Shown: in pieces, positions 11,905-20,219 of the stretch
Layout of the letters: every line of letters begins with the position of its first letter
Numbering within the stretch: the first letter of the stretch is position 1
NCBI RefSeq assembly: GCF_000686805.1
Contig: NZ_JMLP01000016.1
Coordinates: 1-64,000, forward strand
Source: Bacillus sp. UNC41MFS5
GTDB taxonomy: Bacteria; Bacillota; Bacilli; Bacillales_B; DSM-18226
DNA length: 64,000 nucleotides
Direction: 5' to 3'
The notes under the pieces: generated by a model
What the model was told of the DNA's origin: nothing
Databases searched by the model: none
What the model saw: only the letters and a program-made list of their open reading frames with translations
Made by a program: the position numbers and the translations under genes

Positions 11905-12339
11905 ATGGTAGATGTTTTTACAGAGATAATAATTAATCGCCCTGTTGATGTGGTATCTCACTATGCAGGTAATCCTGACAAGGCCCCAGAATGGTATGTC
12001 AATATCCAATCGGCCGAATGGCAAACGGAAAAACCATTGCAGTTGGGCACAAGAGTGGCTTTTAAAGCACATTTTCTTGGAAGGGAACTTGCCTATATCT
12101 ATGAAATAACTGAATATATACCTGAAAAAAAGCTAGTTATGAAAACCGCCCAGGGGCCGTTTCCGATGGAGACCATCTATACTTGGGAATCGATAGAGGG
12201 AAATCGTACACGGATGATGTTAAGGAATATAGGGAATCCAACTGGTTTTTCAAAAGTATTTGCTCCGTTTATGGCTCCAATGATGAAACGAGCAAACATG
12301 AAAGATTTAAAAAATATTAAAGAAATTCTTGAGTCTTAA
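11905..12339 (+). CDS. SRPBCC (START-like) family protein
   Basis: A protein of 144 residues with the SRPBCC/polyketide-cyclase-like pattern. It opens [20 protein letters not shown], has the strand [20 protein letters not shown], a middle block [16 protein letters not shown], and a final amphipathic helix ([16 protein letters not shown]). Such proteins form a deep hydrophobic pocket and bind lipids or other small ligands; no catalytic residues can be named. A clear GGAGGG precedes the ATG. It is probably monocistronic, and no function is assigned. Confidence 0.75.
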   Translation: MVDVFTEIIINRPVDVVSHYAGNPDKAPEWYVNIQSAEWQTEKPLQLGTRVAFKAHFLGRELAYIYEITEYIPEKKLVMKTAQGPFPMETIYTWESIEGNRTRMMLRNIGNPTGFSKVFAPFMAPMMKRANMKDLKNIKEILES

Positions 12340-12350
12340 CCGTACTGATG

Positions 12351-12378
12351 AAAAAAAACGCCACAAATGGGCGTCTAA
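12351..12378 (-). terminator. Terminator of the small minus-strand gene
   Basis: On the minus strand ACGCCC pairs with GGGCGT-type bases around ATTTGT, followed by eight T. Confidence 0.65.
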
Positions 12379-12384
12379 AAGAAA

Positions 12385-12552
12385 TCATGATTGTTCATTG
12401 TTTTCAGCGGCATTAGTAAAAGCATTGGGGTCGACCGTGTTTGCTCCATAATCAGGAACATTACTCGCATGCTCCTCGTGATACTGAGACCCCGCGCCTT
12501 GTTGATTAGGATTGGTTTTCCCTTTTTGTTGGTTATTTTGTTGATTTGGCAT
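12385..12552 (-). CDS. Small hydrophilic Asn/Gln-rich protein, possibly spore-associated
   Basis: A 55-residue protein starting MPNQQNNQQKGKTNPNQQ and ending NAFTNAAENNEQS. About a third of the residues are Asn or Gln, and it has no Cys and no membrane segment. The ATG at 12552 has AGGGGGTG 6 bases upstream, and a terminator follows the stop, so it looks like a real single-gene unit. The composition resembles small acid-soluble or other spore-associated proteins of Bacillus, but no SASP family signature was recognised. A longer frame that overlaps it in another phase has poor composition and no ribosome site and was not called. Confidence 0.7.
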   Translation of the reverse strand: MPNQQNNQQKGKTNPNQQGAGSQYHEEHASNVPDYGANTVDPNAFTNAAENNEQS

Positions 12553-12628
12553 ATACTCACCCCCTAAACCTAAAGAGTAGTATACGTAATATGGATGGAA
12601 TTATTCTTACTCCCCATTTATTTACAAA

Positions 12629-13417
12629 TCAGCGATGCATGGTCCACATTCCAATATCTTTAAAGCCCAGCCGCTTATAAATTCGGCCGGCTTCAGGATT
12701 ATCATAAAATAGGCAAAGTGTTTTGCCTTCATTTATAACATCCTGAACTACCTTTTTCATAATAGAAGTGGCGAGACCTTTTCGGCGGTAATCTGTTCTG
12801 GTGCAGACACCGACAATCATTGCCGACATTGAATTTTCTGCTGCGGTTGAAACACAAGCGGTCATAACACCATTGTCTTCTGTAAAATAGGTTCTTGATG
12901 TATTTGCCTCAATCGACTGTACCAATACGTCCCGAGCATCACTTCTGACATTAAATTCTACAATTGATTTGCGGAGTTCTAAAATTTGATCAACATCCTC
13001 GATGCTAGCCTTTTTATATCCGACATTATCAGGAGACAGTAATTCATCCGTACGACATTCGGCAAAATAAGTCACTTGCTTTTTACCAAGCTGGAGCTCA
13101 TCATATGCTTCAAACTTCTCTACGATATCTGATTTTCCGGATAAGAGAATAGGCTGGCTATAGCTCTTCATAATCGATACAAAACCGTTCGTATCGAATT
13201 CTCCTTTTGCATAAGGTATAAAAGATTGATGGAACCTAAGAAGTACGGCTGTAATCGTGTTCTGTTCATCAAACTCGGCCCAGAGTTCTTGGGACTCCGA
13301 AGAATAACCGAATGCCTCAATATCCCCGATGATAAATAGATTTATAGATGGTTCCTCACTTAAAAAAGCAAAAACCTGGTGATGATCTTGATCCGTAAGC
13401 TTTCTAATCACGTCCAT
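12629..13417 (-). CDS. GNAT family N-acetyltransferase
   Basis: A 262-residue protein with an acetyl-CoA-dependent GNAT domain in the C-terminal half. The acetyl-CoA loop is RTDYRRKGLATSIM (about residues 208-221), preceded by the beta4 strand MSAMIVGVCT and followed by CLFYDNPEAGRIYKRLGF. The N-terminal half resembles a degenerate second GNAT fold, as in two-domain members. The substrate is unknown. The ATG follows AAGGAGGAATGG. It stands alone between the small protein and the esterase. Confidence 0.8.
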   Translation of the reverse strand: MDVIRKLTDQDHHQVFAFLSEEPSINLFIIGDIEAFGYSSESQELWAEFDEQNTITAVLLRFHQSFIPYAKGEFDTNGFVSIMKSYSQPILLSGKSDIVEKFEAYDELQLGKKQVTYFAECRTDELLSPDNVGYKKASIEDVDQILELRKSIVEFNVRSDARDVLVQSIEANTSRTYFTEDNGVMTACVSTAAENSMSAMIVGVCTRTDYRRKGLATSIMKKVVQDVINEGKTLCLFYDNPEAGRIYKRLGFKDIGMWTMHR

Positions 13418-13531
13418 TCCTCCTTAAAAAAATCCTATGAATCTTCTATTCATCTACAATACAGCAAAATATAACAGATTTGTATTTATTTTTGCAATAA
13501 TCTAAAAGCAAAAAAAGGCATATCTTCTGTA

Positions 13532-13546
13532 TTGTAAACGTATACA
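13532..13546 (+). promoter_or_regulatory. cre box (CcpA site) upstream of the esterase
   Basis: TTGTAAACGTATACA fits the catabolite-responsive element consensus WTGNAANCGNWNNCW at every fixed position. It lies 50 bases before the esterase ATG, so carbon catabolite control by CcpA is likely. Confidence 0.65.
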
Positions 13547-13595
13547 TTGATGTTGAAATACTAAAATAAGATTTTACTAGTAAAGGGGAATATGG

Positions 13596-14558
13596 ATGAA
13601 AAATAGAATTGATCCTGAATTAAGAGAGACGCTTGAATTATTTCCACCGCTTGATTTGGACAACCTGAAGGAATTTAGACAGTTTATGGCTGAGGCGGCA
13701 CTTGCTATCGAAATACCAGTAGACGAGCATGTTGATATATATGACCGGATGATTCCTGGTCCAGAGTCTAACCTTAAGGTTAGGGTGAGAATTTATGAAC
13801 CAAAGGAAAAACACGAGAGATTACCAGGTCTCTTGTGGATTCACGGAGGTGGATATGTCCTCGGAACGCCAGAGGATAATGATGTCTTATGCCAGCAATT
13901 TGTCATTGATGCGAATTGTGTGGTGGTTTCCGTTGATTATCGTTTAGCTCCTGAGAATCCATATCCGGCAGGTTTGGAAGATTGCTATGCAGCCCTAAAA
14001 TGGGTGTCTGAAAATGCAGATGAATTAGGCATTGATTCGTCCCGTATTGGAGCAGCGGGGGCTAGTGCAGGTGGAGGTTTAACTGCAGCCCTCGCACTAT
14101 TGGCCCGCGATCGAAAAGGTCCAGAGTTATGTTTCCAAATGCCGCTGTATCCGATGATTGATGATCACAATAATACACCATCAAGTTTAGAAATAACCGG
14201 AAATATGATTTGGAATCATGACCTCAATGAAAAAGGCTGGTCCATGTACCTCAATGGGGAAAATCGCACAGAAAATGTTTCGGAGTATGCAGCCCCAGCG
14301 CGAGCAACCGATCTGACGGGACTTCCGTATACGTATACTTGCGTAGGGCAATTAGATCCATTCCGTGATGAGACACTTACCTATGTAACCAAGCTTAGCC
14401 AGGCTGGCGTTGATGTGGAATTCCACCTTTATCCTGGATGTTACCATGGATTTGAAGGACTTACTCCTAACGCGGCTATCAGTCAACGGGCCGTTGCCGA
14501 GTATGTTAGTGCAGTAAAGCATGTATTGCACCGTAAGATAACTGTGAAAAATGGGTAA
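13596..14558 (+). CDS. Alpha/beta hydrolase (hormone-sensitive-lipase-type esterase)
   Basis: A 320-residue carboxylesterase of the HSL (family IV) group, which hydrolyses short-chain esters. The oxyanion motif is HGGG at residues 83-86, the nucleophile S157 is in GASAGG, the acid is in QLDPFRDE and the His is in CYHGFEG near the C-terminus. The ATG has AAAGGGG upstream. It stands alone, with a cre box before it and a terminator after it. Its relation to the aromatic island next door is uncertain. Confidence 0.85.
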   Translation: MKNRIDPELRETLELFPPLDLDNLKEFRQFMAEAALAIEIPVDEHVDIYDRMIPGPESNLKVRVRIYEPKEKHERLPGLLWIHGGGYVLGTPEDNDVLCQQFVIDANCVVVSVDYRLAPENPYPAGLEDCYAALKWVSENADELGIDSSRIGAAGASAGGGLTAALALLARDRKGPELCFQMPLYPMIDDHNNTPSSLEITGNMIWNHDLNEKGWSMYLNGENRTENVSEYAAPARATDLTGLPYTYTCVGQLDPFRDETLTYVTKLSQAGVDVEFHLYPGCYHGFEGLTPNAAISQRAVAEYVSAVKHVLHRKITVKNG

Positions 14559-14579
14559 AACTTAGTTTCACTAAAAGTA

Positions 14580-14616
14580 AACAAAAAAGGCGGACAGTAC
14601 CACTGTCTGCTTTTTT
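14580..14616 (+). terminator. Terminator of the esterase gene
   Basis: AAAAAGGCGGACAGT pairs with ACTGTCTGCTTTTTT around ACC. Confidence 0.7.
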
Positions 14617-14856
14617 CTCTTCCATTTTCTTACTTTGTAGGAAACTCTAATAACCTTATTGTTTACCCAGACCAAAAATATAGGGTATTTATTAGGCATG
14701 TTGTACAATTTATAATACGTAAAATATGTCGTAAATTTAGAGTAGGGATTATCCCAATTTAAGATAATGGCTTACCGTTTGGATTTTATTAGACTAGAAA
14801 ATAATCTACAATTTAGCAATTCGATTTTACTTACAAGAAGGACGTGTAGTGTTCAA

Positions 14857-15729
14857 ATGAAGAAAACAGTTATATATAAGAGTAATGATTGTTTTTCGAT
14901 AAAGGCTGATTTTTATGGAAATAGCAATGATCATGCACCAGTTATAGTTTATATTCATGGTGGTGGGCTTGTTTGGGGGACAAGAGAAGAAATAAGTGAT
15001 GAGATGATAAAATTCTATAATGATAATGGATTTGCTTTGTTTTCTATCGACTATAGGCTAGCTCCTGAGACAAAATTGCCGGACATTCTGGATGATGTTC
15101 AAGATGCATTACAGTGGCTAAAATCAGAAGGACCAAATGAATTTTCCATTGATCCGAAAAGAATTGCTGTTGTTGGTAGCTCTGCAGGTGGTTTTTTGGC
15201 GCTTTGTACGGGTTCATTTACACATAAACCACGTGCAATTGTCTCTTTTTATGGCTATGGAGATATCATTGGTAAATGGGCAACAAATCCCAGCAGTTTC
15301 TATTTACAAAAGGACAATGTCACTAAAAATATTGCTAGAAGGCTTATCTCCGACCAAGTGATTACAGAGGCATCGATAGAACAGAGGTTTCTCTATTATG
15401 TGTATGCTCGACAACAAGGGATATGGATTCAAGAGATTACGGGGATAAATCCAAAAATACATAAGGATGCACTCTTAAAGTTTTGTCCAAAGCAAAATAT
15501 TACTAGGGATTATCCACCAACCCTACTGTTACACGGGACAAAGGATGATGATGTTCCATATGAACAATCGGTATTTATGAGAGGAGCACTGATAAAAGAA
15601 AGGGTTGAAACCAGGTTAATCACAATTCCAAATGGAGAGCATGTATTCGATAAGGATTTTGATAATCCGGTTGTTCAAGGTGCATTTAAACAAGTGATTG
15701 AATTCCTACAATACCATTTATCGGAATAA
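14857..15729 (+). CDS. Alpha/beta hydrolase
   Basis: A hydrolase of 290 residues with the esterase motifs HGGGLVWG (oxyanion), VVGSSAGGF (nucleophile Ser), a late GTKDDDVPYEQS acid region and the His in PNGEHVFDKDF. The open frame extends upstream to an ATG at 14767, but no ribosome site precedes that one. The ATG at 14857 starts MKKTVIYKS, a normal start for these proteins, with a GAAGGA about 13 bases away, so this start is preferred without certainty. It is only moderately similar to the esterase upstream, so this is not a recent duplication. Substrate unknown. Confidence 0.75.
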   Translation: MKKTVIYKSNDCFSIKADFYGNSNDHAPVIVYIHGGGLVWGTREEISDEMIKFYNDNGFALFSIDYRLAPETKLPDILDDVQDALQWLKSEGPNEFSIDPKRIAVVGSSAGGFLALCTGSFTHKPRAIVSFYGYGDIIGKWATNPSSFYLQKDNVTKNIARRLISDQVITEASIEQRFLYYVYARQQGIWIQEITGINPKIHKDALLKFCPKQNITRDYPPTLLLHGTKDDDVPYEQSVFMRGALIKERVETRLITIPNGEHVFDKDFDNPVVQGAFKQVIEFLQYHLSE

Positions 15730-15752
15730 GGTCATATCGACTTCTTATCCCC

Positions 15753-15795
15753 CAAAAAAATAGACGGGTCCCGTGGTTCATTGAGAACGGGACCC
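15753..15795 (-). terminator. Terminator of the pucR-type gene
   Basis: GGGTCCCGT pairs with ACGGGACCC. On the minus strand the stem is followed by a run of T, so it ends the regulator gene at 15803. It may also stop transcription from the hydrolase on the other side. Confidence 0.7.
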
Positions 15796-15802
15796 AGCTG
15801 AT

Positions 15803-17512
15803 TTAAGAATTGATAGGAAGTTTTTTATTTAAGAGTCTAAATATTTTTAAAGCTAATTGTATTTGCAGTAATTCCTCTGAGTTTTTTAAATCGGTATTTA
15901 AGATTTCCTTAATTTTCTCGATTCTGTAAATGAGCGTATTTCGGTGTAAAAACATCGCCTTTGCTGTTTCACTAATATTAAGGTTATTAATAAAATAGTT
16001 CTCGAGCGTAATGATATAACTCGTCCCATGTAAATGATCATGCTCATAGATTTTCCCAAGGCTTTTCTTAAAAAACTCTTCTAATTCTGAATCTTTGATA
16101 TTACTGTCCAAAAAGTGATAGATGGAATGATCCTCATAATGAGATACTCCCCCTCGTATATTAAATTTCTCCATAAGCCGAATAGATTCATTGGCTTCAG
16201 AAAAGCTCTTATGAAGGGAATGAATGGTTTCGTACTGACGGCCAATTCCAACTAAGAAGGTTGTGTTATTTATTTCCGTTTCAAGAACATTATAAATTTT
16301 ATTCCCGTATTGTTTTATCTCATTTACCGATAGAGAAGGTTTATTGTCATTTTGTCCAATCATTATAATGATACGATTGTTTCTATGAAAGCATGTGACC
16401 TCAGCGTTTGAATAGTTCGAAAGATTATAGACTATGTCCACACATTTTCTGGATTTGTTCTCCAACCGAACCCTCCTTGCAACCATATCATCATAACTGT
16501 CATTTTCCTCTGATTCTAAATTAATGACTATACAGTAGTAACGATAACTCGGATTTAATCCATGCATTTCACTAAAGGTGTGAATAGTTTCGACGGATGT
16601 TATTTTTCCAGTCAGCAAATCATCAAAGAAATCCTGTTTGATTTTTAATTTTACCTCCTCGATCTCCTTTGCTTTTATACGTTCCAGTGCCATTATAGTT
16701 GACGCCTGCTCTAAAATTATAAAGTCAAACTCCGTTAATTCTTGAACAGTCTGCCATACAACAATATATCCATAAATATTATTTGAAACTGCGATAGGAA
16801 GGATGCGGCATTTTATTTCCATACTTTCTAAGTAATAAGTGCGTTGAATACTTTTTTTCATTTCACTTATCTCTTTAGGAACAGATTGAATAAACTCTTT
16901 ATTGAAAATAGGTCGATTTTTAACAAGATTGAAGCAGTATGAAAGAGGTACCTTATTATTTAGATGTTCTGTGTAGTGAAGCAACTTCCAATCCGGGTCA
17001 ACGAAAATAATTGGATTATTAATAGAGCCCGATAACATGGAAGAAATCCTTTCAATCCCTCCGCCCTCCAGTGTAATTCGAAAAAATAAGTTATGCATGT
17101 CTAGGGTTTTTCTATTTAATAAATCATAACGGCCAGATGCTTTCTCATTAATAATAGAAATAACCTTTGATAAGGTATATTCAAAAGGCAACTCAATCAA
17201 TGGAAAACCCAATTCGTTTGCATAATCGATCATTTTCTGTGGGAGCTTTTCGAAGTATCGTTTCATTTTAACAATGAGACCAGCGCAATTAATAGCTGAA
17301 AGCTCGTTAAGTATTCTAATTTGTAAATCCTCATTATCTTTAAAAATATAACCCGTAGATAATAGGAGTTCATTAGGTGAAAGCCAGTCAAATGCCTCGG
17401 GATTTTCAATGATATTTACAATTGAAATTTCATTATCAATTCCTTTTTCCCCAGCAACTATCTTTATTCCATCAATCGCTTGTATTTCAAATAAATCCTT
17501 AACGGTCAGCAA
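15803..17512 (-). CDS. PucR family transcriptional regulator of the ureide cluster
   Basis: This is a 569-residue regulator with the full PucR layout. It has an N-terminal PucR domain (LTVKDLFEIQAIDGIKIVAG, ending near residue 130), a middle GGDEF-like region and a C-terminal helix-turn-helix (ISETAKAMFLHRNTLIYRI). In Bacillus subtilis PucR is the purine-catabolism activator that responds to allantoin-type intermediates. The TTG at 17512 is preferred because AAAGGAGTG lies about 7 bases upstream; the frame stays open back to 17566. It is transcribed divergently from allH-allF-allG across about 270 bases, the usual place for its regulator. A perfect TGTCGA/TCGACA inverted repeat lies 15 bases before its start. 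Confidence 0.85.
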   Translation of the reverse strand: MLTVKDLFEIQAIDGIKIVAGEKGIDNEISIVNIIENPEAFDWLSPNELLLSTGYIFKDNEDLQIRILNELSAINCAGLIVKMKRYFEKLPQKMIDYANELGFPLIELPFEYTLSKVISIINEKASGRYDLLNRKTLDMHNLFFRITLEGGGIERISSMLSGSINNPIIFVDPDWKLLHYTEHLNNKVPLSYCFNLVKNRPIFNKEFIQSVPKEISEMKKSIQRTYYLESMEIKCRILPIAVSNNIYGYIVVWQTVQELTEFDFIILEQASTIMALERIKAKEIEEVKLKIKQDFFDDLLTGKITSVETIHTFSEMHGLNPSYRYYCIVINLESEENDSYDDMVARRVRLENKSRKCVDIVYNLSNYSNAEVTCFHRNNRIIIMIGQNDNKPSLSVNEIKQYGNKIYNVLETEINNTTFLVGIGRQYETIHSLHKSFSEANESIRLMEKFNIRGGVSHYEDHSIYHFLDSNIKDSELEEFFKKSLGKIYEHDHLHGTSYIITLENYFINNLNISETAKAMFLHRNTLIYRIEKIKEILNTDLKNSEELLQIQLALKIFRLLNKKLPINS

Positions 17513-17526
17513 GGTTATCACTCCTT

Positions 17527-17542
17527 TGTCGAAAAATCGACA
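17527..17542. promoter_or_regulatory. Inverted repeat in the pucR leader
   Basis: TGTCGA and TCGACA are separated by AAAA and lie just before the regulator's ribosome site. It could be an autoregulatory operator or an mRNA hairpin. The protein that binds it, if any, is unknown. Confidence 0.4.
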
Positions 17543-17781
17543 TATATAATTGTATAACATGCACAAACGATATCTAATTTTTTTGGTTTGCTTAAACGAT
17601 GAGGTTTTTATGCATTCTATCTAAAATAAACATGTAAGGTCATAGCCTGTCAAACTAAAATAGCAGTTAAACAAATATTTCCCTTTTAGGGAAATGGAAA
17701 GTTGGGGCTTATTTTTATACTGTACTTTACAAATATATCCTTTGAAAGGGGCTGCATGTACAGACGTTCCAGATCAATGAT

Positions 17782-18675
17782 GTGCCACAATCGAGGAATG
17801 CGAAATCTGGTGAACTTGGGTTTATCGAAAGAATTAATAATTCGGATTTAACTGGGTTTGTTCATAGCACATTTAAAAGGATTATTAATATCCATTGTCA
17901 TGAAAATGGAGAATTATTTACGATTGCCAGCACCCAAATTGATAATGGACCTAATACGCTTGTGATTCATTCTCCCAGCATGGAAGAATTCAATATCGAT
18001 GTCAATGATGCAGTGTATGTAAAAAATAATGTATTGCACATTTCAAATAAGCTTGCCATATCTACGAATCAAGCTGATAAATGGTTTAGTATTTTACCAG
18101 AGTACCCTGCGAACACGGAAAACATCAATCGAAATTTAAAAAGAATGATGGCATACATCGATATCCATGGGAAGGCTGGAGGAATGAAAGAGAAAGTAGT
18201 TGGCCAAAGTCCTTTTGAAGCTGAAATGTCTAAATTGCTCGAAGAACGAACCAAGTTATTATTAGAGGGATTATTAAATAATCGGATGACCAGTGCCTTG
18301 CATCATGCTGTTTCGTTAATAGGTCTTGGTCCAGGATTAACTCCCTCAGGGGATGACTACCTAGTTGGATTATTTACGATTATTAATTTGAGGAATAGCC
18401 CTCTCTATCTACATCAATCATTTTGTGAAGAAGTGTTGCAGAATGCAAAAAACTTAACGAATGAAATAAGCTATATGGCGTTAAAAAAGGCATCAATTGG
18501 TCAAGTGAGAGAGTCTGTTATTCACTTAATCCATTCCATACTTTATGGAGAAGAAGAAGACTTGTATCTCACTTTAAATAAAGTACTAAATATCGGCTCT
18601 TCATCAGGAACAGATTTAGCCTTAGGGCTTGTCTGCGGGTTGAAAGCCAATCTTAAAGCAGGAGGTCAATCATGA
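17782..18675 (+). CDS. allH: DUF2877 protein, carbamoyltransferase subunit (AllH/YlbF-like)
   Basis: It resembles E. coli AllH (YlbF), one of three proteins reported to make up oxamate carbamoyltransferase, which phosphorolyses oxalurate to oxamate and carbamoyl phosphate. The landmark is LIGLGPGLTPSGDDYLVGL (about residues 179-197), the conserved core of DUF2877, and a late SSGTDLALGL segment. The start is uncertain. The GTG at 17782 lies 30 bases after the only good ribosome site (GAAAGGGG, 17744-17751). The ATG placed correctly after that site (17756) is in another frame, so a small indel near the start is possible. The stop overlaps the next start by 4 bases (ATGA), implying coupled translation with allF. 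Confidence 0.8.
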   Translation: MPQSRNAKSGELGFIERINNSDLTGFVHSTFKRIINIHCHENGELFTIASTQIDNGPNTLVIHSPSMEEFNIDVNDAVYVKNNVLHISNKLAISTNQADKWFSILPEYPANTENINRNLKRMMAYIDIHGKAGGMKEKVVGQSPFEAEMSKLLEERTKLLLEGLLNNRMTSALHHAVSLIGLGPGLTPSGDDYLVGLFTIINLRNSPLYLHQSFCEEVLQNAKNLTNEISYMALKKASIGQVRESVIHLIHSILYGEEEDLYLTLNKVLNIGSSSGTDLALGLVCGLKANLKAGGQS

Positions 18676-20216
18676 CAGTAAAAGCAATTGTAAAAGCAAA
18701 CACCTATTTTGATTCTGTATCTTTGATGTCACTGTCAACAAAAGCGAACCAAATAGAAGGCGTTGAACAGGCTATTATCGCAATGGGTACAGAAATGAAT
18801 AAAGAAGTAATGAAAAATGTGGGATTAATGACATCAGAAGTGGAAGAGGCAAAATCAAGTGATTTAATCATTGTGGTTAATGCTGCAAATGATGAAAAGT
18901 GTGAAAGCGCATTCATAGGTATTGAAGAATTAATGACAAAAAAGGAAACCTCCACTGAGAAAGGTGAAGTCAAATATTCAACGATCACATCAGCATCTCA
19001 AGGTATTCCTGAAGCTAATCTAGCAGTAATTGCTGTAAATGGAGCATATGCCACGAGAGAAGCTAGAAAAGCTCTTGAAAACAATCTCCATGTCATGCTA
19101 TTTAGCGACAATGTATGCATAGAAGATGAAATTGAGTTAAAGAAGTTGGCCCATGAAAAAGGTTTATTAATGATGGGACCAGATTGCGGAACAGCAATAA
19201 TTGGCAATGTTGCCTTGTGCTTTGCCAATGTTGTAAGAAAAGGGAACATTGGTATCGTTGGGGCATCAGGAACAGGAAGCCAAGAAGTAAGTGTACGTAT
19301 TCATGAATTCGGCGGTGGAATCACACAGATGATTGGTACTGGCGGCAGAGATTTAAAAGAGGAAATTGGCGGAATCATGATGCTTGATGGTATCAAAGCA
19401 CTTGAGGAGGATGACGCCACGAAAGTCATTCTTCTTGTATCAAAGCCACCTGCACCAAGTGTTGAAGAGAAAGTATTAGCACAAATAAAACAATGCAAGA
19501 AACCAGTTGTTGTTTGGTTTGTTGGTGGAGATGAAGAGAAGGTCAAACAAGCGGGCGGACATTTTGCGAAAATGTCTAAAGAGGCTGCGCTTAAAGCGGT
19601 ATTATTGGCTGGTGCTGATGAAAGCAAAATTAATAAAAGGGCACTAAACATACCACTTATTGAAGAGGTTCGTACCAAATTAACACCAGAACAAAAATAT
19701 ATTCGCGGGCTATTCAGCGGCGGTACCCTTTGCGATGAGGCCATGCATGCTGCAATAGAGAAGTTCGATAATGTCTATAGTAATATCCAAAGAGATCCTA
19801 ACTATCGCTTGAAAGATAAAAATATTAGTCAAGAACACACATTTATTGATTTTGGTGATGATGAGTTCACACAAGGTAAACCACATCCAATGATTGATCC
19901 GTCCACAAGAATTTCAAGGTTTATCCAAGAGGCGAAAGATCCATCCGTTGGTGTCATCGTCATGGACTTTGTTTTAGGATATGGGGCGCACGAAGATCCA
20001 GTTGGAGCAATGCTTCCTGCAATCATTGAGGCAAAGCAAAATGCGGAACAAGAAGGAAGGCATCTTGAAATTATCGGATACGTTCTTGGAACAGATTTGG
20101 ATCCTCAAAACCTTGAAGAACAGGTAGAAAAGCTGTTAGCTTCAGGTGTGACACATGCCAGCAGCAGCCAGAATGCAGGCCTTTTGGCAAGAGAATTTGT
20201 TGTGAAGGGAGAATAA
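18672..20216 (+). CDS. allF: FdrA/AllF-type acyl-CoA synthetase-like carbamoyltransferase subunit
   Basis: This 514-residue protein is of the FdrA family (E. coli FdrA/AllF, 555 residues), which has the succinyl-CoA synthetase alpha fold. Visible landmarks are the nucleotide/CoA-binding segment NIGIVGASGTGSQEV (about residues 194-208), GGGITQMIGTGGRDL, and LFSGGTLCDEAM in the second half. In E. coli the family member works with AllG and AllH in the ATP-yielding breakdown of oxalurate. It is translationally coupled to allH by ATGA overlap and ends 3 bases before allG. This operon structure supports a single complex. The true acceptor in this organism is not known. Confidence 0.85.
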   Translation: MTVKAIVKANTYFDSVSLMSLSTKANQIEGVEQAIIAMGTEMNKEVMKNVGLMTSEVEEAKSSDLIIVVNAANDEKCESAFIGIEELMTKKETSTEKGEVKYSTITSASQGIPEANLAVIAVNGAYATREARKALENNLHVMLFSDNVCIEDEIELKKLAHEKGLLMMGPDCGTAIIGNVALCFANVVRKGNIGIVGASGTGSQEVSVRIHEFGGGITQMIGTGGRDLKEEIGGIMMLDGIKALEEDDATKVILLVSKPPAPSVEEKVLAQIKQCKKPVVVWFVGGDEEKVKQAGGHFAKMSKEAALKAVLLAGADESKINKRALNIPLIEEVRTKLTPEQKYIRGLFSGGTLCDEAMHAAIEKFDNVYSNIQRDPNYRLKDKNISQEHTFIDFGDDEFTQGKPHPMIDPSTRISRFIQEAKDPSVGVIVMDFVLGYGAHEDPVGAMLPAIIEAKQNAEQEGRHLEIIGYVLGTDLDPQNLEEQVEKLLASGVTHASSSQNAGLLAREFVVKGE

Positions 20217-20219
20217 GCC

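Noticed and set aside
12375..12560. 61-residue minus-strand frame
   Set aside because: It is in another phase than the small Asn/Gln-rich protein, which has the ribosome site and better composition.
17567..17781. PucR box (B. subtilis consensus WWWCNTTGGTTAA) in the pucR-allH gap
   Set aside because: The best stretch, TTTTTTTGGTTTG near 17579, has three mismatches including the fixed C, so no site is claimed.
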